Source of the DNA: Lacinutrix himadriensis
GTDB taxonomy: Bacteria; Bacteroidota; Bacteroidia; Flavobacteriales; Flavobacteriaceae
Assembly: GCF_001418105.1 (NCBI RefSeq)
Contig: NZ_LIQI01000005.1
Location: forward strand, 1-64,000
Direction: 5' to 3'
DNA length: 64,000 nt
The translations under genes and the position numbers were made by a program. Positions within the stretch are counted from its first letter, which is position 1. The number at the start of each line of letters is the position of its first letter. Shown here in pieces: positions 53,546 through 61,661 of the stretch. Under the pieces are notes generated by a model that saw only the letters and a program-made list of their open reading frames with translations, was not told where the DNA came from and ran no database searches.

Positions 53546-53899
53546 TCATTGAGGCTTCACCAACTCCAATTCACCAGAATCCATAGCCTTTTGGTAATTT
53601 GCTTTTACATCTGAGTACAATCCGAAAAACTTGGCTCCATCGTTCTTTTTTAAAACGACATAAGTCTTATTCTTTTTTGTGAACACTTCTTCTACCACAA
53701 CCTTATTTCCAATAACTGGAGCATAGCTTGCTATTTTACCACGCTTCACTAATATATTTAATTGTGGAAATTCAATATGATTATAAAATTGACTAGAAGG
53801 CGCTTTAACGATTAATATATCGCCAACTTTTGGTGTATTGTTAGCATAAGAGAGAAAACAAACACAAATAAAGGATACCGTTACAATGAATTTTTTCAT
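53546..53899 (-). CDS. Small secreted protein, unknown function
   Basis: 117 residues from ATG at 53899 (MKKFIVTVSFICVCFLSYAN, a signal peptide). A longer in-frame start at 53980 would add 27 residues, but it overlaps the terminator of the gene upstream on the minus strand, so the shorter start is preferred. The mature part (TPKVGDILIVKAPSSQFYNH, GKIASYAPVIGNKVVVEEVF, KTYVVLKKNDGAKFFGLYSD) looks like a compact beta domain. No recognised family. It is expressed separately from the cupredoxin-like gene and ends 23 bp from array B. Confidence 0.75.
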   Translation of the reverse strand: MKKFIVTVSFICVCFLSYANNTPKVGDILIVKAPSSQFYNHIEFPQLNILVKRGKIASYAPVIGNKVVVEEVFTKKNKTYVVLKKNDGAKFFGLYSDVKANYQKAMDSGELELVKPQ

Positions 53900-53941
53900 G
53901 ACTTTAAGTTTTAAATCAATATAGCAAAATTCGAAAAATAA

Positions 53942-53977
53942 AACAAAAAAAAAGCGAGCCTTACTAAAGCTCGCTTT
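53942..53977 (-). terminator. Terminator of the AhpD-like/cupredoxin-like operon
   Basis: Stem AAAGCGAGC (53951-53959) and GCTCGCTTT (53969-53977) with a 9-base loop, followed in the minus direction by a run of T (plus-strand A run). Confidence 0.9.
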
Positions 53978-54003
53978 CACACTAAAAACTATTAATCAAA
54001 CAA

Positions 54004-54390
54004 CTACTCTACTGTTAAAGTATATTGTGGTGTTTTGTTAAAAGGACAAAAATATTGGTAGGTCCCCTTGGTAAGTGTTACTTCTTTTGAAGATTCTGTT
54101 TTTCCATGTTTTACCATTTGCGATACATAAGCATCTGCAATATGGTTTTTAGGATCTGCTCCATCTTTTCCTGCTTCTATTAAAACCAATCCTACTTCTG
54201 GCGCAGCATTATTATTAGAAACTTGAAATACATAAGTACCTTCTTTAAGTGTTAATTCTTTCTGCGTGAATTCTCCTAATGTTTGTTCTAAAACAACAGT
54301 GGTTGCTGTTGTACTCTTAGTCATTTTGTCTTGTGCTGTAGCTGTAATTGAAAATGCTACTAAAAAGATTGCGATAAATAAATTTTTCAT
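54004..54390 (-). CDS. Secreted cupredoxin-like protein with degenerate metal site
   Basis: 128 residues. Signal peptide MKNLFIAIFLVAFSITATAQ. The rest resembles a cupredoxin: EFTQKELTLKEGTYVFQVSN, VGLVLIEAG, and the C-terminal GTYQYFCPFNKTPQYTLTVE. In true cupredoxins the loop reads C-x-x-H-x-x-M; here only the Cys of FCPF is retained and the expected His and Met ligands are absent (Asn and Thr/Pro instead). It may bind no copper, or bind it differently. It is downstream of the AhpD-like gene (35 bp) and shares its terminator. Confidence 0.8.
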   Translation of the reverse strand: MKNLFIAIFLVAFSITATAQDKMTKSTTATTVVLEQTLGEFTQKELTLKEGTYVFQVSNNNAAPEVGLVLIEAGKDGADPKNHIADAYVSQMVKHGKTESSKEVTLTKGTYQYFCPFNKTPQYTLTVE

Positions 54391-54425
54391 GATTTTGTAT
54401 TTTATGATTTGTAATTATTAGAATA

Positions 54426-54986
54426 TTAGTTGTTAGTTACTGTGAATTTTCCTGTTTCTACACTTGGGAAATCTACTTCGGTTTCTGCAATGTGATTTAC
54501 ATAGTTGGTAAGCGTATTAGAAACTACGTTTAAAACGATTTCTAAAATATCCCCATCGGTATAACCTGCTTCTTTTACTGCTTGAATAGCCTCTGTAGAT
54601 ACTTGTCCTCTGTTTTTAGTTACGTCTTGCGCAAATTGCAAACCTGCTTGTGTTTTAGCATCTGCAGCAATTGCTTGTCTGCTTAATTCGGTTTGCTCTT
54701 GCGTTAAACCGTTCATTTTACCAATTGCTGTGTGTGCAGATAAGCAATAGTTACATGCATTTTCTTCGGCAATTGCTAATGCTAATTGTTCTCTAAATTT
54801 GTTGCTAAAGTTTCCACTTCCTGTTAACTCTCCTAAACTTAAATAGGTTTGTAAGGTTGCTGGCGAATTACCAAATACTTTAATTAGGTTTGGAATAAAT
54901 CCTAATTTATTCTGTACTGCATTAAATAATTCTTTTGATTTTCCTGTAGTTGTTTCTGGATCTAATGTTTCAATTCTTGTGCTCAT
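54426..54986 (-). CDS. AhpD-like carboxymuconolactone decarboxylase family protein
   Basis: 186 residues. The motif EENACNYCLSAHTAIGKM carries CxxC followed by His, the AhpD/CMD signature of a thiol-based peroxidase or peroxidase-related protein. Helical core LREQLALAIAEE and DGDILEIVLNVVSNTLTNYV match the family. No signal peptide, so cytoplasmic. It probably reduces or handles organic peroxides or other oxidants, but the partner reductant is not visible. First gene of a unit with the cupredoxin-like gene. Confidence 0.88.
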   Translation of the reverse strand: MSTRIETLDPETTTGKSKELFNAVQNKLGFIPNLIKVFGNSPATLQTYLSLGELTGSGNFSNKFREQLALAIAEENACNYCLSAHTAIGKMNGLTQEQTELSRQAIAADAKTQAGLQFAQDVTKNRGQVSTEAIQAVKEAGYTDGDILEIVLNVVSNTLTNYVNHIAETEVDFPSVETGKFTVTNN

Positions 54987-55046
54987 AATATTTGTTTTTT
55001 TATTTTAATAATGTTTGTTAGAAGGCTTTTTTCTTAATACCAAAAA

Positions 55047-55092
55047 CTTCTCGATACTATTTTTTCGTGCCTCAAAAATCACTCGAAGTGAC
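55047..55092. repeat. Dispersed intergenic palindrome, second copy
   Basis: CTTCTCGATAC near 55047 and CACTCGAAGTGAC at 55080-55092 match the ends of the element at 20711-20755; the interior differs. Confidence 0.6.
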
Positions 55093-55102
55093 CTTGTTTT
55101 GT

Positions 55103-55207
55103 TTACTCTTGACTTTTACAATCGCAAATTTTATTGTCGGGTTGTTTTTCGTCGTATTCTTGAAATCCCCAACAATTTGGACATTGTATATTTTGTTCTG
55201 TTTTCAT
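55103..55207 (-). CDS. 34-residue zinc-ribbon microprotein
   Basis: An open frame of 34 codons from ATG at 55207 to TAA at 55103-55105. The product begins MKTEQNIQCPNCWGFQEYDE and ends KICDCKSQE: Cys-Pro-Asn-Cys and Cys-Asp-Cys give a four-cysteine zinc-ribbon-like pattern. Cytoplasmic by lack of signal. It lies on the same strand as the AraC gene upstream and the AhpD-like gene downstream (116 bp gap holding a palindrome). Pattern and codon use look genuine, but such a short frame needs conservation or proteomic support. Confidence 0.6.
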   Translation of the reverse strand: MKTEQNIQCPNCWGFQEYDEKQPDNKICDCKSQE

Positions 55208-55304
55208 AATTTTTGATTAGTTATTAATTACACTGCAAAGATGCGACAGGAATACGCTTTGAAAAATGGACAAAAGTTCCTTATGCTTGGACATGCCTAT
55301 TTTA

Positions 55305-55422
55305 TTATGCTTTTGAAGCATAAAAACCTATAATTATTGCGTGAAGGATGGAAGTGGCATCCTTTTTTTGCTGCCATATATGGCAAAAAAAGATTTAACG
55401 TACAGCCTGACCTTTATGGTCA
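55305..55422. other. Cluster of four consecutive hairpins downstream of the AraC gene
   Basis: Hairpins: TTATGCTT/AAGCATAA (55305-55323); AAGGATG/CATCCTT followed by T run (55344-55369, terminator-like on the plus strand); CTTTTTTTG and CAAAAAAAG around GCCATATATGGC (about 55362-55392); TGACC-TTTAT-GGTCA (55408-55422), 11 bp beyond the AraC stop. The last probably ends araC transcription. The function of the remaining hairpins is not known. Confidence 0.55.
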
Positions 55423-55433
55423 CGCCAAAAAAA

Positions 55434-56273
55434 TTAATATTCTTTTTTAAACTGAAGTGGTGATTTTAAGGTTCCTTTTTTAAAGAATCTTGTAAAGTAG
55501 GCAGCGTCATTGAAACCTAAATTGTAGGCGATTTCTTTTACCGAATCATTAGAGTAGATGAGTTGGCGTTTGGCTTCGAGGATAATTCTGTTTTTAATAA
55601 AATCGCTTGGTGTTTGACTTCCTATTTTATTAAAATGTTTGGTTAACGATTTTGGGGAAAGTCCTAATCTATTGGCATAATCGGTTACACTGTGCAACTT
55701 TTTATAGTTTTGCTCAACCAATACGCTAAAGTCTTTAAAGAGTTTGGTTTCTACGTCTTCTTTAATAGTAAGGTGTTGTTTTTGCACGCGAACGGCATGA
55801 ATAATGAATTGCTTTAAATAGGTTTGCAGCATATCATATTGCGCAGCTTCGTTGGTTTTAAATTCCTCAATTAAACCTTCTAATATAAAATCTAGTTTCT
55901 GGGTGTCACTGGTACAAGGCTTCACAAAAGGAGTTTCGTAGACATTATTAAAAAGAACGCCATTGCAAGCGACTTCTTTATCGTGGGTTTGAATGCAGTA
56001 GAAATCTCGAATAAAAGATATTTTGTAGGCTTCTTGAATTTTTTCAGAATCTACAGCAAACACTTGACCAGGAGATAAAAAGAACAGCACGTTATCTTGA
56101 AAATCATAGCTTTCAAAATCGATATTATAGGTGCCTTTTCCTTTTTTAATCCAATAGATATTATAGGCATCTACTTGTTCTGGCTTATTAAAAACGCAGG
56201 CTTTTTCAAATTGAACAACGCTCAATGAAAATATATCTTTATACGAATATCTTGTGATGTCCTGCTCTGCCAT
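55434..56273 (-). CDS. AraC-family transcriptional regulator
   Basis: 279 residues. An N-terminal cupin-like sensing domain (about 25-160, YWIKKGKGTYNIDFESYDFQ and LFFLSPGQVFAVD) precedes two helix-turn-helix motifs at the C-terminus: VTDYANRLGLSPKSLTKHFN and VKEIAYNLGFNDAAYFTRFF, then KKGTLKSPLQFK. It probably regulates transcription in response to a small molecule. Its start is 8 bp after the BrnQ gene stop on the same strand, so the two are likely co-transcribed, with BrnQ first. Ligand and targets are unknown. Confidence 0.9.
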   Translation of the reverse strand: MAEQDITRYSYKDIFSLSVVQFEKACVFNKPEQVDAYNIYWIKKGKGTYNIDFESYDFQDNVLFFLSPGQVFAVDSEKIQEAYKISFIRDFYCIQTHDKEVACNGVLFNNVYETPFVKPCTSDTQKLDFILEGLIEEFKTNEAAQYDMLQTYLKQFIIHAVRVQKQHLTIKEDVETKLFKDFSVLVEQNYKKLHSVTDYANRLGLSPKSLTKHFNKIGSQTPSDFIKNRIILEAKRQLIYSNDSVKEIAYNLGFNDAAYFTRFFKKGTLKSPLQFKKEY

Positions 56274-56280
56274 GTGGTAC

Positions 56281-57585
56281 CTATTGGTTCGTTATGGCTT
56301 TAGTCGTAAAAGTTTTGAAATTTAACAATATAAACCCAAAAAAAGCTGGTAGCACCCAACCTAAGCTATGACTTGCAAACGGAATACTTGAAATTACTTG
56401 TGTTAAATCTGTGGAAGGGCTTAAAAAATTAAGCACATCTGGAATACTAAAAATAAAGGTTAGTAAAACCACTACTCGAAATACGGTTTTGGAAGCAAAT
56501 CTATCTGGGATTGCGTTTAGTAAAATGAGCACAATAGTTATTGGATAAATGAATAATAGCACTGGTAATGCAATGACGATTATAGAATTAAAATCTAACT
56601 GGCCAACCACCACACCAATCACACATGCCAACACTGCTGTAATGACATACACGGTTTGCGAATCTTTTATTAATCCTTTAAAATAATCTGCTGTTCCGGT
56701 TACAATACCTACTGCCGTTGTAAAGCAAGCCAATGCAATGAGCACGCTTAAAATAGTATTACCAAAAGTCCCCAATGCTTTTTTACTAATTCCTGTTAAC
56801 AGATTTGCGCGTTGCATATCACTACTTAATGTGCTATTCACATCTATTTCAGATCCATAAAAAGCACCAACAGCAATAAGCCCAGCGTAAATAACGAAGA
56901 GTCCAAATCCTGCGATAAATCCCGATTTTTTAATCAGTTCCTTTTTAGCTTCAAAAGAATCTTTAACTTTTAAATTAATAGATATAATAATTACTGCTCC
57001 AACAACCACTGCTCCAATAGCATCAAAGGTTTGATAACCTTCTAGAATTCCGTTTACAATTGGCGCTTCAAATTGCGAAGGATTAGTAAGCATTTGTGAA
57101 GAGAACAGACCAATACCAATTACCAAAAGCAACATAATCACTATAAATGGGGTTAGGTATTTACCAATAAGGTTTAATATTTTAGACCGATTTAATGCAA
57201 ATACTAACACCAAAATAAAATAGATACTACTCGTTAGTAAAGGGGAAGTATTAAAGTTTGGATGTATTGCAATTTCATGAGTAGCTGCTGCAGTACGTGG
57301 TGACGGAATTGCAACGGCAACTATATAAATAAGCACACAATAAATAAGACTAAAAGCTGGGGACACTTTTTTACCAAAATCATACAAAGTACCTTGTAAT
57401 TTGGCATGTGCATAAATACCTATTATAGGAATTACTACCGCAGTAATTACAAAACCTATAATTACCCAAAACCAATTCTCACCTGCCTGATACCCCAAAA
57501 GTGGTGGCAATAGTAAATTTCCTGCTCCAAAAAACAACGAAAACAAGGCAAAGCTTGTAATTAATAATTCTTTAGTTTTATTCAT
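56281..57585 (-). CDS. brnQ: Branched-chain amino-acid transporter BrnQ (LIVCS family)
   Basis: 434 residues with about 12 transmembrane helices. The opening FALFSLFFGAGNLLLPPLLG is the signature of LIVCS (BrnQ) carriers, supported by RTAAATHEIAIHP and VGAFYGSEI. These are sodium- or proton-coupled importers of leucine, isoleucine and valine in the cytoplasmic membrane. It overlaps no gene and precedes the AraC regulator, which might control it. Divergent from the alpha/beta hydrolase gene. Confidence 0.92.
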   Translation of the reverse strand: MNKTKELLITSFALFSLFFGAGNLLLPPLLGYQAGENWFWVIIGFVITAVVIPIIGIYAHAKLQGTLYDFGKKVSPAFSLIYCVLIYIVAVAIPSPRTAAATHEIAIHPNFNTSPLLTSSIYFILVLVFALNRSKILNLIGKYLTPFIVIMLLLVIGIGLFSSQMLTNPSQFEAPIVNGILEGYQTFDAIGAVVVGAVIIISINLKVKDSFEAKKELIKKSGFIAGFGLFVIYAGLIAVGAFYGSEIDVNSTLSSDMQRANLLTGISKKALGTFGNTILSVLIALACFTTAVGIVTGTADYFKGLIKDSQTVYVITAVLACVIGVVVGQLDFNSIIVIALPVLLFIYPITIVLILLNAIPDRFASKTVFRVVVLLTFIFSIPDVLNFLSPSTDLTQVISSIPFASHSLGWVLPAFFGFILLNFKTFTTKAITNQ

Positions 57586-57653
57586 ATTCTATTGCTGTAA
57601 AAGGAAATGTATTATTTTAAATATAGAGTCGCAATTTATTACAAACCCTTAAT

Positions 57654-57661
57654 TATCTTTG
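57654..57661 (+). promoter_or_regulatory. -7 element of the alpha/beta hydrolase promoter
   Basis: TATCTTTG matches TAnnTTTG, 17 bp before ATG at 57679. This also argues that translation starts at 57679 and not at the upstream in-frame ATG (57607), which would lie upstream of the promoter. Confidence 0.55.
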
Positions 57662-57678
57662 CACAATATAGTTTAAAT

Positions 57679-58452
57679 ATGATTTTAGATCACAAAGGCA
57701 TAAATATTTTTTACACAGATCAAGGTGCAGGTACAGCTATTGTTTTACTACACGGTTTTCTAGAAAACAGTACGATGTGGAATGCCTTTTTACCAGAACT
57801 CACCAAAAGAAACCGCGTAATTTGTATCGATTTGTTGGGTCACGGAAAAACACCTTGCTTAGGATATGTGCATACCATGGAAGACATGGCTGAAGCTGTT
57901 CTTGCTGTTTTAAATCATTTAAAACTAAGAAGGTATTATATGACTGGCCATTCTATGGGTGGATATGTTGCTTTGGCTTTCGCCGAAGAAAACCACAAAA
58001 ACTTAAAAGGGTTATGTCTAATGAACTCTACTTATGAAGCCGATGATGACGAACGCAAACTACTTCGTGCTCGAGCCAACAAGATGATACAAACCAATTT
58101 TAATAATATGGTACGTATGTCTTTTGCTAATTTATTTAGTGAAAAAAGCAAAACAGTATATAAAGCGGAATTTGATGCTGCTTTAAAAGAAGCTCTAAAA
58201 ACTCCTGTTCAAGGATATATTGCTTGTCAGGAAGGTATGCGACTAAGACCAAACAGACAAGAAGTATTTCAGTCTTTAGAGGGTAAAAAAATGATCCTTA
58301 TAGGAAAAAATGATCCTGTAGTGGATGGAGAAAAGTTAATTAAAGAGACAAAAAACACCCAAATTAACACGGTAGTTTTTAGCGAAGGACACATGAGTCA
58401 TATAGAAAACCCAATCCAACTTTTAAAAGAAGTAATGCATTTCGTCGAATAA
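57679..58452 (+). CDS. Alpha/beta hydrolase
   Basis: 257 residues from ATG at 57679 (MILDHKGINIFYTDQGAGTA). Alpha/beta-hydrolase motifs: LLHGFLENSTMWN (oxyanion region), CIDLLGHGKT, nucleophile Ser in MTGHSMGGYVALAFAEEN, acid-residue region GKNDPVVDGEKL and general-base His in EGHMSHIENP. It resembles small cytoplasmic esterases or MhpC-like hydrolases. Substrate unknown. The start is preferred over 57607 because a good promoter -7 lies between them and the extra 24 residues are non-conserved in character. Confidence 0.9.
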   Translation: MILDHKGINIFYTDQGAGTAIVLLHGFLENSTMWNAFLPELTKRNRVICIDLLGHGKTPCLGYVHTMEDMAEAVLAVLNHLKLRRYYMTGHSMGGYVALAFAEENHKNLKGLCLMNSTYEADDDERKLLRARANKMIQTNFNNMVRMSFANLFSEKSKTVYKAEFDAALKEALKTPVQGYIACQEGMRLRPNRQEVFQSLEGKKMILIGKNDPVVDGEKLIKETKNTQINTVVFSEGHMSHIENPIQLLKEVMHFVE

Positions 58453-58517
58453 ATCGTGCGTTTCACCGTTTATATGATTTTTTTTTATTACGTTTACTAT
58501 AACCAAACGCTAATAAA

Positions 58518-58784
58518 ATGAATACACCTACCACCAAACCTGCTTTTATTCCTAATTTAGTTTGCAATATTTTTGGACACAAATATGAAGTTTCCAAAAA
58601 AGTAACTTACCATGTAAAAGAGTACCAGTGTGCCAATTGCAAAAAACAAATGACTACGAATAGTAATGGCAACTTAATTCCGTTAACTCCTAAATTTGTA
58701 CAAATCAACTCTGTTTTAGAACGCATATACAACAGAAAAATAATGCGTTTACAGGAAAAATCTTACGCTTCATCGATTAACTAA
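58518..58784 (+). CDS. Small zinc-ribbon protein, copy 1 of a tandem pair
   Basis: 88 residues. FGHKYEVSKKVTYHVKEYQCA then NCKKQMTTNSNGNLIPLTPK carry one CxxC pair (Cys-Ala-Asn-Cys) with a nearby His and an upstream Cys in LVCNIFGH. It is about 50-60% identical by eye to the protein encoded 67 bp downstream. The N-terminal extension (MNTPTTKPAFIPNL) is absent from the copy. Cytoplasmic, possibly nucleic-acid binding or a metal-structured small domain; no function known. Confidence 0.8.
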   Translation: MNTPTTKPAFIPNLVCNIFGHKYEVSKKVTYHVKEYQCANCKKQMTTNSNGNLIPLTPKFVQINSVLERIYNRKIMRLQEKSYASSIN

Positions 58785-58851
58785 GTAATTATTAAGTAAA
58801 AACTATAAAATCCTCTAACTTACTTAGCTCTAAACTAGCTAATTAAATTCT

Positions 58852-59076
58852 ATGAACACTATTCAATGTAGCGTTTTTGGTCATGACTTTATAGTTTCAA
58901 AAGATATCACAGCACATGTGAAAGAATATCAATGCAAACGTTGTAAAAAACAAATGACAACAAGTGCTAACGGCAACTTGATTCCGCTTACCCCTCAGTT
59001 TCAGAAAATCAATTCTGTTTTAAAAAAAGTTCATCATAAAAAAGAAAAACGAAAAGAATTTATTCTTGATCGTTAA
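58852..59076 (+). CDS. Small zinc-ribbon protein, copy 2 of a tandem pair
   Basis: 74 residues, starting MNTIQCSVFGHDFIVSKDIT, then HVKEYQCKRCKKQMTTS, ANGNLIPLTPQFQKINSVLK and a Lys-rich end. Shares Cys in QCSVFGH, the CxxC and the NGNLIPLTP block with copy 1. Its 3' end overlaps the convergent thiL gene by 17 bp. Tandem duplication followed by divergence is the simplest reading. Confidence 0.8.
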   Translation: MNTIQCSVFGHDFIVSKDITAHVKEYQCKRCKKQMTTSANGNLIPLTPQFQKINSVLKKVHHKKEKRKEFILDR

Positions 59077-60112
59077 GCGAGTTCCAACCTTGCGCTTGTA
59101 ATGGTATTTTAGTTTCTCCTCTAGTTACTAAATGCATTCCTACGTTTGGTTCTGTCATATAACCAATTACCGTAAAATTAGGATTTGCTTTAATTTTAGG
59201 ATAGTCTTCTTGCGAAATCGTAAATAGCAATTCATAATCCTCACCGCCACTTAAAGCAACCGTTGTGCTATCTAAATTAAATTCTTCGCAAGTAGAAATT
59301 ACTTGAGGATCTAATGGTAATTTGTCTTCATACAAATCGCAACCCACATTACTGTGTTTACATAAATGCATAATTTCAGAAGATAAACCATCACTTATAT
59401 CTATCATAGAAGAAGGCTTCACTTCTAAATCTTTAAAAAGTTTTACAATATCTTTTCTAGCTTCCGGTTTTAATTGTCTTTCCATAATATAAGCGTAAGG
59501 CTCCATATCTGGTTGGCTATTCGGATTTACCAAAAACACTTGCTTTTCGCGTTCTAAAACTTGTAATCCCATATATGCACCACCAATATCACCAGTCACA
59601 ACTAGTAAATCGTTTGGTTTTGCACCACTTCTATACACAACATCTTCTTTTTCAACTTCGCCAATAGCAGTAATAGAAATTAATAATCCAGAAGTAGATG
59701 AAGTAGTATCTCCTCCTACTACGTCCACCTCGTAAATTTTTGCCGCAGTTTCAATTCCTGCATATAATTCTTCTAAAGCCTCTAAAGGAAAACGATTAGA
59801 AACCGCAATAGACACTGTAATTTGAGTGGCATTTGCATTCATAGCAAACACGTCTGATAAATTAACAACAACCGCTTTATAACCTAAGTGTTTTAAAGGC
59901 ACATAGCTTAAATCAAAATGCACACCTTCTACTAATAAATCGGTAGTAACTACAATTTGTTTATTCTTAAATTCTAAAACTGCAGCATCATCTCCAATTG
60001 CTTTAATTGTTGATTTATGTGAAATTTCAAACTGAGAAGTTAAGTGGTCAATTAATCCAAATTCTCCTAAATCACTTAATGCGGTACGTTGTTGATTTTT
60101 ATCTTCTATCAT
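59060..60112 (-). CDS. thiL: Thiamine-phosphate kinase
   Basis: 350 residues. ThiL motifs: SDLGEFGLIDHLT, IGDDAAVLEF (nucleotide/Mg region), TTDLLVEGVHFDL, YKAVVVNLSDVFAMNANATQ, VVGGDTTSSTSG, and LALSGGEDYELLFT. It phosphorylates thiamine monophosphate to the coenzyme thiamine pyrophosphate, in the cytoplasm. Standalone gene with ATG at 60112. Confidence 0.94.
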   Translation of the reverse strand: MIEDKNQQRTALSDLGEFGLIDHLTSQFEISHKSTIKAIGDDAAVLEFKNKQIVVTTDLLVEGVHFDLSYVPLKHLGYKAVVVNLSDVFAMNANATQITVSIAVSNRFPLEALEELYAGIETAAKIYEVDVVGGDTTSSTSGLLISITAIGEVEKEDVVYRSGAKPNDLLVVTGDIGGAYMGLQVLEREKQVFLVNPNSQPDMEPYAYIMERQLKPEARKDIVKLFKDLEVKPSSMIDISDGLSSEIMHLCKHSNVGCDLYEDKLPLDPQVISTCEEFNLDSTTVALSGGEDYELLFTISQEDYPKIKANPNFTVIGYMTEPNVGMHLVTRGETKIPLQAQGWNSLNDQE

Positions 60113-60299
60113 GCTGCAAAAATAAGAAGCTTAAAATAAATATATACCATAATATTAAATAAAACAGCATTTAAAAGTGGCTATAGATAAATACACTAAA
60201 AGGGAACCAAAAATAGTTTTAACAGTAAGTGCAAGTTTTTTGTAGATAATTCTCCTAAATTTGCTCTAAAAGCTGAAAATATTATAATAAATTTCTATT
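60113..60299. other. Intergenic region between thiL and the LVIVD lipoprotein operon
   Basis: 187 bp of AT-rich DNA holding the divergent starts of thiL (-) and the lipoprotein operon (+). No clear TAnnTTTG promoter, hairpin or repeat was recognised on either strand by eye. Confidence 0.5.
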
Positions 60300-61661
60300 A
60301 TGCCCAAATTCATGAAGAAGAGACTCCTTTTAAAAACAATCTTTGTAATTACCTTATTGACTCCTTTAATGCATTCTTGTGATAACGAGCCAGTAGACGC
60401 TATAATTATCCAAGATTCTGATGGAGACGGAATACCTAATAATTTAGACAACTGTATTACTATTGCAAATCCTGACCAAGCAGATGATGATAATGATGGT
60501 ATTGGTAATACTTGTGATGATGTTACCACTACTCCTTTATTTGAATGTATTAATGGTATGGCTGGTGAATATCCTTGTGACGGATATGATTTAATGGCAC
60601 ATATTCCTGTTTCTGTTTTAGCCAACACAATGGGAAATCCTGAAGGAAGTGATATTTGGGGATGGACAGATCCTTTAACAGGAAATGAATATGCACTTAT
60701 AGCAATGACAAACAGTACTGCTTTTGTAGATATTACAAATCCTACTTTACCCGTTTTTCTAGGAAGATTAGATACTGCTGATGGTGCAAATTTTTGGAGA
60801 GACGTAAAAGTATATAACGACCATGCTTATATTGTAGCAGATGGTAGTCAAAACTTAAATCATGGTATGCAAGTATTTGATTTAACGAAATTAAGAAATG
60901 TGACAAATCCTCCTATAAATTTCACATCAGATGCACATTATACCGAATTTGGAAGAGCCCACAACATTGTTATTAATGAAGATTCTGGCTATGCATACGC
61001 AGTAGGCTCTAACACCTTTGGAGGTGGTGCTCATTTTATAAATATTCAAAATCCAACAAACCCAATAGCAGAAGGTGGTTTCAATGGCTACTCTCATGAC
61101 GCACAAGTTGTAACGTATACGGGTCCTGATTCTGATTATTTTGGACGTGAAATTTTAATAGGAAGCAATGAAAATGAAGTAGTAATAGCAGACATAACAG
61201 ATAAAGCTAACCCTGTTACTATTTCTACAATTGCGTACAACAATATTGGTTATACACATCAAGGTTGGTTTACAGAAGATTCTCGTTATTTTATTCTTGG
61301 AGATGAAATCGATGAAATGCAATTTGGTAACAACACAAGAACCATTGTATTTGATTTTAATGATTTAGATAATCCTGCTTTACATTTAGATTATTTCGGA
61401 CCAACTGCAGCCATAGATCATAATGGTTATGTAAAAGGAAACACTTATTTTCTAGCTAACTATACTGCAGGATTAAGAATGATTGATATTACAAATATTG
61501 CTTCTGGTACAATGACCGAAACTGGTTTTTTTGATACACATCCAGAAAACAATAGTACAAGTTTTAATGGTGCCTGGAGTGTTTATCCGTATTTTTCAAG
61601 CGGAAACATTATCATTAGCGATATAGAAAGAGGACTATTAATAGTAAGAAAAAGTGAATAA
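60300..61661 (+). CDS. LVIVD-repeat (choice-of-anchor B) lipoprotein with N-terminal TSP3-type calcium repeat
   Basis: 453 residues; ATG at 60300, with a second in-frame ATG at 60312 (MKKRLLLKTIF) an equally good start. Lipobox LMHSC (Cys27). Residues about 38-73 are thrombospondin type 3-like: DSDGDGIPNNLDNC and DDDNDGIGNTCDD, expected to bind calcium. The remaining part carries LVIVD-type propeller repeats (FVDITNPTLPVFLGRL, HFINIQNPTNPIAEGG, VVIADITDKANPVTIS, RMIDITNIASGTMTETG). It is probably surface or periplasm exposed. First of four genes on this strand, overlapping the next by 8 bp. Confidence 0.88.
   Translation: MPKFMKKRLLLKTIFVITLLTPLMHSCDNEPVDAIIIQDSDGDGIPNNLDNCITIANPDQADDDNDGIGNTCDDVTTTPLFECINGMAGEYPCDGYDLMAHIPVSVLANTMGNPEGSDIWGWTDPLTGNEYALIAMTNSTAFVDITNPTLPVFLGRLDTADGANFWRDVKVYNDHAYIVADGSQNLNHGMQVFDLTKLRNVTNPPINFTSDAHYTEFGRAHNIVINEDSGYAYAVGSNTFGGGAHFINIQNPTNPIAEGGFNGYSHDAQVVTYTGPDSDYFGREILIGSNENEVVIADITDKANPVTISTIAYNNIGYTHQGWFTEDSRYFILGDEIDEMQFGNNTRTIVFDFNDLDNPALHLDYFGPTAAIDHNGYVKGNTYFLANYTAGLRMIDITNIASGTMTETGFFDTHPENNSTSFNGAWSVYPYFSSGNIIISDIERGLLIVRKSE

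Noticed and set aside
55015-55209. Plus-strand 64-codon frame
   Set aside because: Low-complexity translation crossing a dispersed palindrome and antisense to the four-cysteine microprotein.
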